Assembly (NCBI GenBank): GCA_023423995.1
Contig: JAFAEL010000081.1
Location: forward strand, 1 to 47,184
Direction: 5' to 3'
Source: Pseudomonadota bacterium
GTDB taxonomy: Bacteria > Pseudomonadota > Alphaproteobacteria > Rhizobiales > Beijerinckiaceae
Length of the DNA: 47,184 nucleotides
Shown here: in pieces, positions 1-9,005 of the stretch
How positions within the stretch are numbered: position 1 is the stretch's first letter
Layout of the letters: the number at the start of each line of letters is the position of its first letter
Translations under genes and position numbers: made by a program
The notes under the pieces: model-generated
The model's database searches: none
Seen by the model: only the letters and a program-made list of their open reading frames with translations
What the model was told of the DNA's origin: nothing

Positions 1-250
1 GGAGGGGAGGGCGGGTCCCGAGGTCGCGGTTCCGGAAACCGTGGCGCCCGGGCGGCTGACCGGGCGTGTGCCCAGGGGCCGAAAAGACCGTCGCGGGATG
101 CCGGGAGGGACCAGGCAAATCCGCAAAACCCAATCATCGAAGGCCGGTGAACCGGCATCCCGCTCCCTCACAGGATTTCGGGCCAGCTCTTTGAACGCAT
201 TCGTGGTGACCGACCTCGGACCGGGGACGGACGGCGCGTGGGCGCTTTCC

Positions 251-303
251 CTCCCCCTGGTGGGGAGGGCGGACTCGGGCAGAGCCCGAGCCGGGTGGGG
301 GGC
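251..303 (-). repeat. Inverted partial copy of intergenic repeat
   Basis: This stretch reads CTCCCCCTGGTGGGGAGG, then a CTCGGGC/GCCCGAG hairpin, then GGGTGGGGGGC. It is the reverse complement, with some divergence, of the part of the downstream unit that runs from the ACGCCCCCCACCCC block to the CCCCTCCCCACGAGGGGGAG hairpin (about 490-550). With the two direct copies it makes a nested inverted/direct array. Confidence 0.6.
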
Positions 304-450
304 GCTCCGCCTGGCACCCGTTCCGAGGCGGGACGCCCCCCACCCCCGGCCCCTCCCCACGAGGGGGAGGGAGACGCGCGCTCATCCCGGCGGAAGCCGG
401 GATCCAGCCACGCATCAGCCCTGGGCACCGGCTTTCGCCGGTGTGAGCGG
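304..450 (+). repeat. Intergenic repeat, copy 1
   Basis: A roughly 147-base unit. It contains in order GCTCCGCCTGGCACCC, GGGACGCCCCCCACCC, the hairpin CTCCCCACGAGGGGGAG, the hairpin ATCCCGGCGGAAGCCGGGAT and the hairpin ACCGGCTTTCGCCGGT. The same order recurs in copy 2. The hairpins resemble short palindromic intergenic repeats common in Rhizobiales chromosomes (family knowledge). Confidence 0.75.
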
Positions 451-460
451 GTTAGGGCCA

Positions 461-622
461 GCTCCGCTTGGCACCCTTTCGACCGCGGGACGCCCCCCAC
501 CCCGGCTCGAAGCTGCGCTTCGACTCGGCCCCTCCCCACGAGGGGGAGGGGAGACCCTCGCTCATCCCGGCGGAAGCCCGGATCCAGCCCCCATGGGCAC
601 CGGCTTTCGCCGGTGTGAGCGG
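461..622 (+). repeat. Intergenic repeat, copy 2
   Basis: A direct copy of the 304-450 unit, starting ten bases after it. It keeps the same modules in the same order. It differs by an inserted hairpin TCGAAGCTGCGCTTCGA near 506-522, and the middle hairpin is damaged (GGAAGCCCGGAT). The insertion matches the position of the CTCGGGC/GCCCGAG hairpin in the inverted partial copy, so the units appear to exchange stem modules. Confidence 0.75.
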
Positions 623-711
623 CGGCGGGAGCCCTCGAAAACAGCCGGCCGGCGTTTGCCCCCTCCGCGGGCTCGGGATAAGCCGCTCTCCAGACGCGTC
701 AGGGAGAGCGC

Positions 712-2319
712 ATGCCTGTCATCCAGTCCTCGGCCGACCTTTCGTCCGACGCGGCGAGGGCGAACCGCGAGTCGTGGGCCGCGCTGCGGGACGAGCTGCT
801 CGCCAAGCGCGCCGAGGCCGGGGAGGGCGGGCCGAAGCGCTCGCGGGACCGGCATGTCGGCCGCGGCAAGCTGCTGCCGCGGGACCGGGTGCAGCGGCTG
901 CTCGATCCCGGCTCGCCGTTCCTGGAACTGTCGCCGCTCGCCGCCAACGGCATGTACGACGGAGACATCCACGCCGCCGGCGTGATCACCGGCATCGGCC
1001 GGGTGATGGGCCGCGAGGTCGTGATCGTCTGCAACGACGCGACCATCAAGGGCGGCACCTACTTCCCGGTGACGGTGAAGAAGCACCTGCGCGCCCAGGA
1101 GATCGCGCGCGAGAACCGGCTGCCCTGCCTGTACCTGGTCGATTCCGGCGGCGCGAACCTGCCCGAATGGCCGGAGGTGTTCCCGGACCGCGAGCATTTC
1201 GGGCGCATCTTCTACAACCAGGCGAACCTCTCGGCCGAGGGCATCCCGCAGATCGCCTGCGTGATGGGCTCCTGCACGGCGGGCGGCGCCTATGTGCCGG
1301 CGATGTCGGACGAGGCCATCATCGTGCGCAAGCAGGGCACGATCTTCCTCGGCGGCCCGCCGCTGGTGAAGGCGGCCACGGGCGAGGTCGTCTCGGCCGA
1401 GGACCTCGGCGGCGCCGACGTCCATGCCCGGCTCTCGGGCGTCGCCGACCATTACGCCACCGACGACGTCCATGCGCTCGCGATCCTGCGCCGCATCGTC
1501 GGCACGCTGAACAGCGTGAAGCGGCCGGACATCGATATCGAGCCGGTGGTCGCCCCGCGCTACGACGCGGCCGAGCTCGAGGCCGTCGTGCCGACCGACC
1601 TCAAGAAGCAATACGACATCCGCGAGATCATCGCCCGGCTGGTGGACGGCTCCGAGTTCGACGAGTTCAAGCGCCTGTTCGGCACGACGCTCGTCACCGG
1701 CTTCGCCCGGCTGAACGGCATCCCGGTCGGCATCATCGGCAACAACGGCATCCTCTATTCGGAGAGCGCGCAGAAGGGCGCCCACTTCATCGAGCTGTGC
1801 TGCCAGCGCCGCATCCCGCTGCTGTTCCTGCAGAACATCTCCGGCTTCATGGTCGGCCGCGACTACGAGGCGGGCGGCATCGCCAAGAACGGCGCGAAGC
1901 TCGTCACCGCCGTCTCCACCGCCCGGGTGCCGAAGCTGACGCTGGTGGTCGGCGGCTCCTACGGGGCCGGCAATTACGGCATGTGCGGCCGGGCCTATTC
2001 GCCCCGCTTCCTCTTCACCTGGCCGAATGCCCGCGTCGCCCTGATGGGGTCCGAGCAGGCGGCCTCGGTGCTGGCCACCGTCCGCCGGGACAATATCGAG
2101 GCGGGCGGCGGGGCCTGGTCGGCCGAGGAGGAGGAGACCTTCAAGGCGCCGATCCGCGACCAGTTCGACCGCGAGTCGAACCCCTATTTCGCCACCGCCC
2201 GCCTCTGGGACGACGGCATCATCCTGCCCTCCGAGACGCGGCGCGTGCTGTCGCTCGCCCTCTCGGCGGCCCTGAACGCGCCCGTGCCGGAGACGAAGTT
2301 CGGCATCTTCCGGATGTGA
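712..2319 (+). CDS. Acyl-CoA carboxylase carboxyltransferase subunit (methylcrotonyl-CoA carboxylase beta type)
   Basis: 535 residues, the usual length for the beta subunit of biotin-dependent acyl-CoA carboxylases. This subunit moves carboxyl from carboxybiotin to an acyl-CoA. The N-terminal half has the ARERV-like region ([20 protein letters not shown]) and [12 protein letters not shown]; the C-terminal half has [12 protein letters not shown] and the Gly-rich [16 protein letters not shown]. These fit methylcrotonyl-CoA carboxylase beta (leucine breakdown) better than propionyl-CoA carboxylase, but the substrate is inferred. The ATG at 712 has GGGAG six to seven bases upstream. The partner biotin carboxylase/biotin carrier subunit is absent from the window. 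The next gene follows after 15 bases, so the two are probably cotranscribed. Confidence 0.88.
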   Translation: MPVIQSSADLSSDAARANRESWAALRDELLAKRAEAGEGGPKRSRDRHVGRGKLLPRDRVQRLLDPGSPFLELSPLAANGMYDGDIHAAGVITGIGRVMGREVVIVCNDATIKGGTYFPVTVKKHLRAQEIARENRLPCLYLVDSGGANLPEWPEVFPDREHFGRIFYNQANLSAEGIPQIACVMGSCTAGGAYVPAMSDEAIIVRKQGTIFLGGPPLVKAATGEVVSAEDLGGADVHARLSGVADHYATDDVHALAILRRIVGTLNSVKRPDIDIEPVVAPRYDAAELEAVVPTDLKKQYDIREIIARLVDGSEFDEFKRLFGTTLVTGFARLNGIPVGIIGNNGILYSESAQKGAHFIELCCQRRIPLLFLQNISGFMVGRDYEAGGIAKNGAKLVTAVSTARVPKLTLVVGGSYGAGNYGMCGRAYSPRFLFTWPNARVALMGSEQAASVLATVRRDNIEAGGGAWSAEEEETFKAPIRDQFDRESNPYFATARLWDDGIILPSETRRVLSLALSAALNAPVPETKFGIFRM

Positions 2320-2334
2320 GGGGAGGGTTAAGCC

Positions 2335-2916
2335 ATGGGCCTCGTCATTCCGGTCATCCTCGGCTCGGTCCGGACGGAGCGGCAGGGAATCAAGGCGGCC
2401 CGCTACATCATGCGCCGGCTCGCCGAGCGGGGGCACGAGCCGGTGCTGGTCGACCCGGTGGAGAAGCGGCTGCCGCTGCTCGACCGCATGTACAAGGAAT
2501 ACCCGGCCGGCACCGCGCCGGAGGTGCTAGAGGAGCTGGCGGGGCTCTACCGCCGGGCGGACGGGTTCATGATCGTCACGGCCGAGTACAACCAATCCGT
2601 CCCGCCGGCGCTGAAGAACCTGCTCGACCACTTCCTCGAGGAGTATTTCTGGCGGCCGTCGGCCATCATGTCCTACTCGGCCGGCCGCTTCGGCGGCGTC
2701 CGGGCCGCCGTGACGCTGCGGACGGTGCTGGGCGAGCTCGGCATGCCGTCGATCCCCTCCATCCTCGCGATCCCGAGCATCGGCAAGTCGCTTTCCGACG
2801 AGGGCGCCGCGAACGAGCCCTGGATCGACAAGGCCGCCGGCCGCTTCCTCGACGAGTTCGCCTGGTACGCCGAGGCCCTCGCGGCGAAACGGGCCGGAGG
2901 GCCGGTGCCGTATTGA
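2335..2916 (+). CDS. NADPH-dependent FMN reductase family protein
   Basis: 193-residue flavodoxin-like protein. The N-terminus ILGSVRTERQG is the FMN phosphate-binding loop. TAEYNQSVPPALKNLLDH, around residues 82-99, is the family signature (normally PEYN.S.P..LKN.LD) that contacts the isoalloxazine ring. Members reduce FMN, quinones, azo compounds or chromate with NAD(P)H; the natural substrate here is unknown. A strong GGAGGG lies seven bases before the ATG. It is 15 bases downstream of the carboxyltransferase gene and likely shares its transcript, although no metabolic link is obvious. Confidence 0.85.
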   Translation: MGLVIPVILGSVRTERQGIKAARYIMRRLAERGHEPVLVDPVEKRLPLLDRMYKEYPAGTAPEVLEELAGLYRRADGFMIVTAEYNQSVPPALKNLLDHFLEEYFWRPSAIMSYSAGRFGGVRAAVTLRTVLGELGMPSIPSILAIPSIGKSLSDEGAANEPWIDKAAGRFLDEFAWYAEALAAKRAGGPVPY

Positions 2917-3025
2917 GGCGGCTGAGGCCGCGCTGGGCAGCCTGCCGCTTGCCGTGAAGGCGGAGGGGTCGCATCCTCCCCGGGCCCGCCTCGACGCGGG
3001 TCAACGACGAGGCCGGGAGGATTGG

Positions 3026-3979
3026 ATGGTGAGATCGCTCGCGATCATCGGCGCGGCGTGGCTTGCGGCGGGGGCGGCGCTGGCACAGAGCCCGACCTGG
3101 TCGCCGCCGCCCGAAAACCAGCGCTGCCCCTCCAAATGGGGCGCAAACGACGAGCGCGGGGCCGCCAACCACATCAAGCCGGCCCTCGTCGCCAACGCCA
3201 TGAAGCTGGTGAAGACCGGCGAGATCATCGAACTCGGGCACGTGCTGAACGACAAGATGCCGTTCTTCGGCACCCGCCGCTTCGACGTCCACGCGAAGCG
3301 AACCTTCATGAATGCGGGCTCGAACCGCCGCGGCTCGAACGAGGAGGTCGTCATCAGCGAGATCGGCCAGGTCGGAACGCAGTTCGACGCCTTCGCGCAC
3401 CAGACCGTCGAGAACAGCTGGTACAACTGCCTGAAGGTGGACGAGAACACGACCCGCGGCGGCTTCGCCAAGCTCGGCGTCCACAATGTCGGTGCGATCG
3501 TCACGCGGGGCGTGCTGATCGACGTCGCGGGCCTGAAGGGCGTCGAGACGCTCCCGGACACCTACGAGATCACGGTGCAGGATCTCGAGGATGCTCTGAA
3601 GAAGCAGAACCTCAGCATCCAGCCGGGCGATGCAGTGCTCATCAATACGGGCTGGGGAAAGCTCTGGGCGAAGGACAACGCCCGCTATGTGAAGTCCTGT
3701 CCGGGACTTGGCGTGAAGGCCGCCGAGTGGCTGATCGCGAAGGATCCGGTTCTGCTCGGGTCCGACAACTGGCCGGTCGAGGTGAGCCCGAACCCGGATC
3801 CGCAGCTTTCCCTCCCTCTCCACCAGCTGGCGCTCGTGGTCCACGGGGTCCATCTTCTCGAGAACATGAAGCTCGACGAGCTGGCCCAAAAAGGCGTGCA
3901 GGAATTCGCCCTGGTGCTGCAGCCGCTGAAGATCCAGGGCGGCTCGGGATCGACGGTCGCGCCGATCGCCATGCGGTAG
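3026..3979 (+). CDS. Exported cyclase-family (kynurenine formamidase-like) protein with altered metal motif
   Basis: 317 residues. The first 21 (MVRSLAIIGAAWLAAGAALAQ) are a clear signal peptide, so a periplasmic place is likely. The body matches the cyclase/kynurenine formamidase-like fold, whose family motif HxGTHxDxPxH binds metal. Here the same stretch, residues 115-125, reads QVGTQFDAFAH: Asp121 and the last His125 remain, while both earlier His positions are Gln. The enzyme may use a different metal set or a different reaction. The ATG at 3026 is preferred over the in-frame upstream start because GGAGG lies five bases before it and it gives the signal peptide. The PCMT-like gene starts nine bases after the stop. 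Confidence 0.8.
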   Translation: MVRSLAIIGAAWLAAGAALAQSPTWSPPPENQRCPSKWGANDERGAANHIKPALVANAMKLVKTGEIIELGHVLNDKMPFFGTRRFDVHAKRTFMNAGSNRRGSNEEVVISEIGQVGTQFDAFAHQTVENSWYNCLKVDENTTRGGFAKLGVHNVGAIVTRGVLIDVAGLKGVETLPDTYEITVQDLEDALKKQNLSIQPGDAVLINTGWGKLWAKDNARYVKSCPGLGVKAAEWLIAKDPVLLGSDNWPVEVSPNPDPQLSLPLHQLALVVHGVHLLENMKLDELAQKGVQEFALVLQPLKIQGGSGSTVAPIAMR

Positions 3980-3988
3980 GAGCCAGAC

Positions 3989-4834
3989 ATGCCGGCGCGC
4001 CCAGACCTTTCGGCAATCCGCGCCCGCTATGCGGCGGCCGCGATGGTCTGGGCGCGGCAGGAGGGCTTCGACAACCCGCGGGTCGAAGCCGCCTTCGCGG
4101 CCGTTCCCCGGGAGAGCTACCTCACGCCTCCGCCATGGCGCGTGTTCTCGCCCGGCGGGGGACCGGTCGACGAGGACACGTCGGACCCGGCCCGGCTGTA
4201 CCAGGACGTGCTCGTCGTCCTGGACAGGCGCAAGGGCATCAATAACGGCCAGCCCTCTCTCCACGCCGCCTGGATGGCGATGGTCGATCCGCAGGCGGGC
4301 GAGACCGTGGTCCAGGTCGGCATCGGGGCGGGCTACTACACCGCGATCCTGGCGGAGCTGGTGGGGCAGGGCGGCCGGCTGGAGGCATTCGAGATCGAGC
4401 CGAGCCTTGCGGCCGTCGCCCGGGATAACCTCGTCTCTCTTCCGCAGGTCGCCGTCCATGCCGCGTCGGCGGTCGGCGCGGCGCTTCCGCTTGCCGACAT
4501 CGTCTATGTCTCGGCCGGGGCGGTTGCGCCTGATCCTGCCTGGCTGCGCTGCCTGCAGCCGCACGGTCGCCTCATCATGCCCTGGCAACCCGCCCCCGCG
4601 GAGGGACGGACGCTTCTCGCCCGGCGCGAGCCCGGCGGGTTTTCGGTGCAGCTGCACGGCAGCGTGGCCTTCGTGGGCTGCATCGGGGCGGAAGCGCGTG
4701 ACGTGCGGGCGCGGGGGTTGCCGGCCCAGCCGATCGGGCGGACGCGCTCGGTTTGGCTCTCCTCCGAGAGCTCGCCGGACGAATCGGCGACGGCGATCTA
4801 TGCCGATGTCTGGCTTTCTACTCGCGAGGTCTGA
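3989..4834 (+). CDS. Protein-L-isoaspartate O-methyltransferase-like SAM methyltransferase
   Basis: 281 residues. The SAM-binding loop VVQVGIGAGYYTAILAELVG lies near 106-125 and the acidic strand LEAFEIEPSLA follows. NNGQPSLHAAWM just before motif I corresponds to the GQTIS-type substrate loop of PCMT enzymes, which repair isoaspartyl residues. The loop is not canonical and the N-terminus is longer than in Pcm, so this is a PCMT-like protein rather than certain Pcm. AGGAG is placed six bases before the ATG. It follows the exported cyclase gene closely and is probably in the same operon. Confidence 0.75.
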   Translation: MPARPDLSAIRARYAAAAMVWARQEGFDNPRVEAAFAAVPRESYLTPPPWRVFSPGGGPVDEDTSDPARLYQDVLVVLDRRKGINNGQPSLHAAWMAMVDPQAGETVVQVGIGAGYYTAILAELVGQGGRLEAFEIEPSLAAVARDNLVSLPQVAVHAASAVGAALPLADIVYVSAGAVAPDPAWLRCLQPHGRLIMPWQPAPAEGRTLLARREPGGFSVQLHGSVAFVGCIGAEARDVRARGLPAQPIGRTRSVWLSSESSPDESATAIYADVWLSTREV

Positions 4835-4855
4835 GCCAGGGCTCCCTGGGAGCAT

Positions 4856-4910
4856 GTTGTAGGTTTGCCACATCGGCAAAACATCCCGATCGCGCCCCGG
4901 AACCTACAAC
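4856..4910. repeat. Perfect 10-bp inverted repeat with nested hairpin upstream of ilvD
   Basis: GTTGTAGGTT (4856-4865) is repeated exactly in inverse as AACCTACAAC (4901-4910), with 35 bases between. Inside lies a second hairpin, TTTGCC (4864-4869) and GGCAAA (4875-4880). It shares two T residues with the outer arm, so the two stems compete slightly. A third small stem, GTTGT (4962-4966) with ACAAC (4973-4977), follows. The set occupies the space between the PCMT-like gene and ilvD and could be a terminator/antiterminator or an operator pair. Function is not established. Confidence 0.55.
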
Positions 4911-5120
4911 GCTTCGCCGCGATGCCGCCATAAACCCGGATCAGTCCATAGCCGCGGTAAAGTTGTTGCCCCACAACGGTTTAGTGCGTCTTTGAGACGG
5001 GCTCGACGCTTGCCTTCCATTGCTGGCGAGCCCTGTCGCGAGTCTCGTTGCGCCGTCGCGCGGGTGGTAGGAGCGGACGTCTTTCGGCCGCTGAGCGGTG
5101 GGTGTGAGCGAGATCGGGTT

Positions 5121-6851
5121 ATGGACGCGCGTTTGATCGACAAATCGAAACTGCCGAGCCGGTACGTGACCGAAGGTCCCGCCAGGGCTCCGCACCGTTC
5201 CTACCTCTATGCGATGGGTCTGACGAAGGAGCAGATCCACCAGCCGCTGATTGGCGTTGCGACCTGCTGGAACGAGGCCGCGCCCTGCAACATCTCCCTG
5301 ATGCGCCAGGCGCAGGCGGTGAAGAAGGGTGTTGCCGCCGCTGGCGGCACCCCGCGGGAGTTCTGCACCATCACGGTGACGGACGGGATCGCCATGGGAC
5401 ATGGCGGCATGCGCGCTTCGCTGCCGTCGCGGGAGGTGATCGCCGACTCGGTCGAGCTGACCATGCGCGGCCACGCCTACGACGCGCTGGTCGGCATGGC
5501 GGGCTGCGACAAGTCTCTGCCCGGCATGATGATGGCGATGGTGCGCCTCAACGTGCCCTCCGTCTTCATCTATGGCGGCTCCATCCTGCCTGGCTCGTTC
5601 CGGGGCAAGCCGGTTACCGTCCAGGACCTGTTCGAGGCGGTCGGCAAGCACTCCGTCGGCGACATGTCGGATGCCGACCTCGACGAACTCGAGCAGGTCG
5701 CCTGCCCGTCGGCCGGCGCCTGCGGTGCCCAGTTCACGGCCAACACGATGGCGACCGTGTCGGAGGCAATCGGTCTGGCGCTGCCCTACTCGGCCGGGGC
5801 GCCGGCGCCCTACGAGATCCGCGACCGGTTCTGCGCCACTGCCGGCGAGATGGTGGTCGAGCTGCTCAAGCTGGGCATCCGCCCGCGCGACATCGTCACT
5901 CGTAAGGCGCTGGAGAACGCCGCAACCGTGGTCGCGGCCTCCGGAGGCTCGACGAATGCCGCGCTGCACCTTCCGGCAATCGCGCACGAGGCTGGGATCG
6001 AGTTCACGCTGTTCGACGTCGCCGAGATCTTCAAGCGCACCCCCTACATCGCCGACCTGAAGCCGGGTGGCCGCTACGTCGCGAAGGACATGTTCGAGGT
6101 CGGAGGCATCCCGCTCCTGATGAAGACCTTGCTCGACCATGGCTTCCTCCATGGCGACTGCATCACGGTGACGGGCCGCACGATCGCGGAGAACATGGCC
6201 AAGGTGCAGTGGAACCCGGACCAGGACGTCGTGTACCCGGCCGACAAGCCGATCACGCCGACCGGTGGCGTCGTCGGCCTCAAGGGCAACCTCGCTCCCG
6301 AGGGCGCGATCGTGAAGGTGGCGGGCATGCCCGTCGAGAAGCAGGTCTTCACCGGCCCGGCCCGCGTCTTCGACAACGAGGAAGCCTGCTTCGAGGCCGT
6401 CACGAAGCGCACCTACAAGGAAGGTGATGTTCTCGTCATCCGCTACGAGGGTCCTCGCGGTGGCCCCGGCATGCGCGAGATGCTGTCCACCACGGCCGCT
6501 CTCTACGGGCAGGGCATGGGCGACAAGGTCGCGCTCATCACGGATGGCCGCTTCTCCGGCGCGACCCGCGGCTTCTGCGTCGGCCATGTCGGGCCCGAGG
6601 CGGCGGTCGGCGGGCCGATCGGGCTTCTGCGCGACGGGGACATGATCACGCTCGACGCGATCAAGGGAACGCTCTCCGTCGACCTGACGGATGATGAGCT
6701 CGCCCGGCGCCGGGCGGAGTGGAAGGCGCCCGAGCGCCCGCCGCTCTCGGGCTATCTGTGGAAGTACGCGCAGGGGGTCGGGAACGCGCTCAACGGAGCC
6801 GTCACGCATCCAGGTGGCGGAAAGGACATCGCGACCTATGCGGACTTGTAG
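5121..6851 (+). CDS. ilvD: Dihydroxy-acid dehydratase
   Basis: 576 residues, full length. It converts 2,3-dihydroxy-isovalerate and 2,3-dihydroxy-3-methylvalerate to the 2-oxo acids in valine, isoleucine and pantothenate synthesis, using an iron-sulfur cluster and Mg2+. Visible cluster cysteines are Cys56 (AAPCNISL), Cys129 ([10 protein letters not shown]) and Cys202 ([10 protein letters not shown]), with the conserved Lys130 beside the second. [11 protein letters not shown] near the C-terminus carries the catalytic Ser region. The ATG at 5121 gives the family start [20 protein letters not shown]; the frame is open upstream to 4992 but that part looks like leader. It ends inside the start of the Sel1-repeat gene. 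Confidence 0.96.
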   Translation: MDARLIDKSKLPSRYVTEGPARAPHRSYLYAMGLTKEQIHQPLIGVATCWNEAAPCNISLMRQAQAVKKGVAAAGGTPREFCTITVTDGIAMGHGGMRASLPSREVIADSVELTMRGHAYDALVGMAGCDKSLPGMMMAMVRLNVPSVFIYGGSILPGSFRGKPVTVQDLFEAVGKHSVGDMSDADLDELEQVACPSAGACGAQFTANTMATVSEAIGLALPYSAGAPAPYEIRDRFCATAGEMVVELLKLGIRPRDIVTRKALENAATVVAASGGSTNAALHLPAIAHEAGIEFTLFDVAEIFKRTPYIADLKPGGRYVAKDMFEVGGIPLLMKTLLDHGFLHGDCITVTGRTIAENMAKVQWNPDQDVVYPADKPITPTGGVVGLKGNLAPEGAIVKVAGMPVEKQVFTGPARVFDNEEACFEAVTKRTYKEGDVLVIRYEGPRGGPGMREMLSTTAALYGQGMGDKVALITDGRFSGATRGFCVGHVGPEAAVGGPIGLLRDGDMITLDAIKGTLSVDLTDDELARRRAEWKAPERPPLSGYLWKYAQGVGNALNGAVTHPGGGKDIATYADL

Positions 6852-7668
6852 GCCGCTTCTTCTGTCCGTGCTGGGGCTCGCCGTGTTTGCGGCGAGCCCG
6901 GTCAGGGCACCTGCGAGTGACCTGACCGGGCCCCGCCCGGGGCCGCGCAATCCGGTTCCGGAGGGCTATCTCTCCGCGCGCGAGGCGCTTCGTTCCGCCG
7001 TCCGCAACTACAATGCGGGCGATAAGGCGGCCGCCGTGAAGGCTCTCGAATACGCGGCCGATCAAGGGCACTCGCTCGCGTCCTGGAAGCTCGGCCGCAT
7101 GTATGCGGAAGGTGACGGCGTCGCGCGCGACGACCTGAAGGCCTTTGGGTATTTCTCCAGGATCGCCGACGAGAATGCCGACGAGGCCCCGGACTCCCCG
7201 CGCGCTGGGGTCGTGGCGAGTGCCTTCGTGGCCCTGGGAAGCTATTTCCTAGAGGGCATCAAGAACAGCAACGTGGGGGTCAACCCGGAAAAGGCGGCGG
7301 AGCTGTACTCCTACGCCGCATCCTATTTCGGGGATCCCACCGCACAATTCAGCCTCGCCCAACTCTACCTTAATGGAAGCGGCGTGGATCGCGACGAGCG
7401 CCAGGCGGCGCGCTGGTTCAATCTTGCGGCCGAGAAGGGGCATGTCGGTGCCCAGGCGCTGCTCGGGCGCATGCTGCTGAACGGCCAGGGCGTGCCGCGG
7501 GAGCGTGCCCGCGGGCTGATGTGGCTCATGCTCGCCAAGGAAGCCGCGGACCCGAAGCGCGATGCCTGGATCTGGGCGATGCATGCCGAGGCGCTCGAGG
7601 GGGCGAGCGAGTCGGATCGGCGCAACGCCAGCGCCTTCGTCGAGCGCTTTCAGAGCCGGCGCCGCTGA
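6838..7668 (+). CDS. Exported Sel1-repeat protein
   Basis: 276 residues. [24 protein letters not shown] is a signal peptide. The body has several Sel1-like (TPR-related) repeats, for example GHSLASWKLGRMYAEGDGVARDDLKAFGYF, DPTAQFSLAQLYLNGSGVDRDERQAARWF and GHVGAQALLGRMLLNGQGV-PRERARGLMWL. Such repeats build a right-handed solenoid for protein contacts, often in the envelope. The start overlaps the ilvD stop by 14 bases in another frame, so translation is probably coupled. The next gene, xthA, is convergent. A functional tie to branched-chain synthesis is not evident. Confidence 0.82.
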   Translation: MRTCRPLLLSVLGLAVFAASPVRAPASDLTGPRPGPRNPVPEGYLSAREALRSAVRNYNAGDKAAAVKALEYAADQGHSLASWKLGRMYAEGDGVARDDLKAFGYFSRIADENADEAPDSPRAGVVASAFVALGSYFLEGIKNSNVGVNPEKAAELYSYAASYFGDPTAQFSLAQLYLNGSGVDRDERQAARWFNLAAEKGHVGAQALLGRMLLNGQGVPRERARGLMWLMLAKEAADPKRDAWIWAMHAEALEGASESDRRNASAFVERFQSRRR

Positions 7669-7731
7669 TCGCGGAAGCCGTTCTCCCGGTCGATGCGGCG
7701 GGACGGGGCAGCCTGCGGGAGTTCGCTGGTC

Positions 7732-8526
7732 TCAGTCCGTAGGCAGGTCGAGCGTCACAGAAACCGGGACGTGGTCGGAGGGTTTGTCCAGCGCGCGCAT
7801 GCGCTTGTGGATCTCGACTTCCTTGAGCCTGTCGGCGGCTTGGGGCGACAAGAGCAGGTGGTCGATGCGGATGCCCTTGTTCTTCTGCCAGGCGCCAGCC
7901 TGATAATCCCAGAACGTATAAAGACCGCCCCGATCATCGCACGCCCTGAGTGCGTCCGTGTAGCCGAGGCCGAGAAGCCGGCGGTAGGCGGCGCGGCTCT
8001 CCGGCTGAAGCAGGGCGTCGTTGGCCCAGGCTTCCGGGTCCGACACGTCCTTGAATTCCGGGATGACGTTGTAGTCTCCGCCGAGGATCGTAGGCTCCTC
8101 GAGGGCCAGCAACTCCGCTGCGTGGTTCCGCAGCCGGTCCATCCAGGCCAGCTTATATGTGAACTTCTCCGTCCCGGTCGGATTGCCGTTGGGCAGGTAG
8201 ATCGACGCGACCCGCACGGATTTGCCTCCGGGCAGAGAGATCACAGCCTCCAGATATCGCGACTGCACATCTTCCTCGTCGCCGGGCAGGCGAGGCGTGA
8301 CGTCGGCCAGTGGTAGGCGGGAGAGGATCGCGACGCCGTTAAAGCCTTTTTGGCCGTGTACGGCGACGTTGTAGCCGAGGTCCTCGACTTCCAGCCGGGG
8401 AAACGCCTCGTCGACGCACTTGATCTCCTGCAGGCAGAGAACGTCGGGCCGTGTCTCGGTGAGGAACTTCTGCAGGTGGCCGAGCCGCTGCTTGACCGAG
8501 TTCACGTTCCAGGTCGCGATGATCAT
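7732..8526 (-). CDS. xthA: Exodeoxyribonuclease III
   Basis: 264 residues of the endonuclease/exonuclease/phosphatase fold; removes nucleotides 3' to 5' and cuts at abasic sites in base-excision repair. The family landmarks are in order: TWNVNSVKQR at the N-terminus, CLQEIKC with the metal Glu, IYLPNG, GGDYNV with Asp/Asn, FWDYQAGAWQKNKGIRIDHLL and the C-terminal SDHVPV with the catalytic His. Length is standard. No strong ribosome binding site precedes the ATG at 8526. It is convergent with the Sel1-repeat gene, with 63 bases between. Confidence 0.94.
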   Translation of the reverse strand: MIIATWNVNSVKQRLGHLQKFLTETRPDVLCLQEIKCVDEAFPRLEVEDLGYNVAVHGQKGFNGVAILSRLPLADVTPRLPGDEEDVQSRYLEAVISLPGGKSVRVASIYLPNGNPTGTEKFTYKLAWMDRLRNHAAELLALEEPTILGGDYNVIPEFKDVSDPEAWANDALLQPESRAAYRRLLGLGYTDALRACDDRGGLYTFWDYQAGAWQKNKGIRIDHLLLSPQAADRLKEVEIHKRMRALDKPSDHVPVSVTLDLPTD

Positions 8527-8723
8527 GAGCCGCTAATCCCGGGTCGCGAGCGCGACCGTTCTCGTGCCCTCAAGCCCGGCAAGGCCGGTGCGGTCAAGCC
8601 TGGGATAACGGGCTCTGTTGATCGGATGTAACACGCGAGGCGGATCTGCTCTGCCTCGACAGAGCACGGTTGCGCGGAGGCGTGGCGGCAGGCACCTTCC
8701 GGACATCCTCGAGGCTGGCCCGA

Positions 8724-8963
8724 ATGCGACTTCTCAAACTTGTCTTCGCTCTCGCCGCGTCCGGCTCTCTGGCCGGCTGTGTCGCGTCGACCGACTACCC
8801 CTACCCGGTCACCGGTAACCCGGTGAACCCGACGCCGGTCCGCGGCTACAAGGTTCAATGCCAGTCGGTGCCGACGATCCCGAACCTGTTCGGCGACGAC
8901 TTCAACACCGGCTGCCAGCAGATCATCGTGCCCGCGGAGGACGTGCTCGTCGCGAAGGGCTGA
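8724..8963 (+). CDS. Small lipoprotein, unknown function
   Basis: 79 residues. MRLLKLVFALAASGSLAGC carries a lipobox (L-A-G-C), so Cys19 should be lipidated and the protein anchored in the envelope. The mature part is short, rich in Pro, Tyr and Val, and holds two further cysteines (VQCQSV, NTGCQQ) that could form a disulfide. No domain is recognised. The ATG at 8724 is chosen because it places the signal peptide at the N-terminus; the frame is open upstream to 8670. It stands alone between two minus-strand genes. Confidence 0.72.
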   Translation: MRLLKLVFALAASGSLAGCVASTDYPYPVTGNPVNPTPVRGYKVQCQSVPTIPNLFGDDFNTGCQQIIVPAEDVLVAKG

Positions 8964-9005
8964 GGAGCCGGCCCTGAAGACCGACTCCTCGTCGTACCCG
9001 TCTCC

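Larger units (their letters stand above)
1..711. other. Gene-free region rich in GC repeats
   Basis: No convincing protein gene is seen here. The open frames on both strands are low-complexity products of GC-rich repeats and carry no recognisable domain. The first 240 bases hold short palindromes, such as GCCGG...CCGGC near 143-156. The rest is the repeat family described separately. The ribosome binding site of the next gene (GGGAG at about 701) closes the region. Confidence 0.7.

Noticed and set aside
468..2957. 829-codon open frame on the plus strand overlapping the carboxyltransferase gene
   Set aside because: Arg/Gly/Pro-rich text with no domain; it is the shifted frame of the real gene at 712-2319, whose family motifs are clear.
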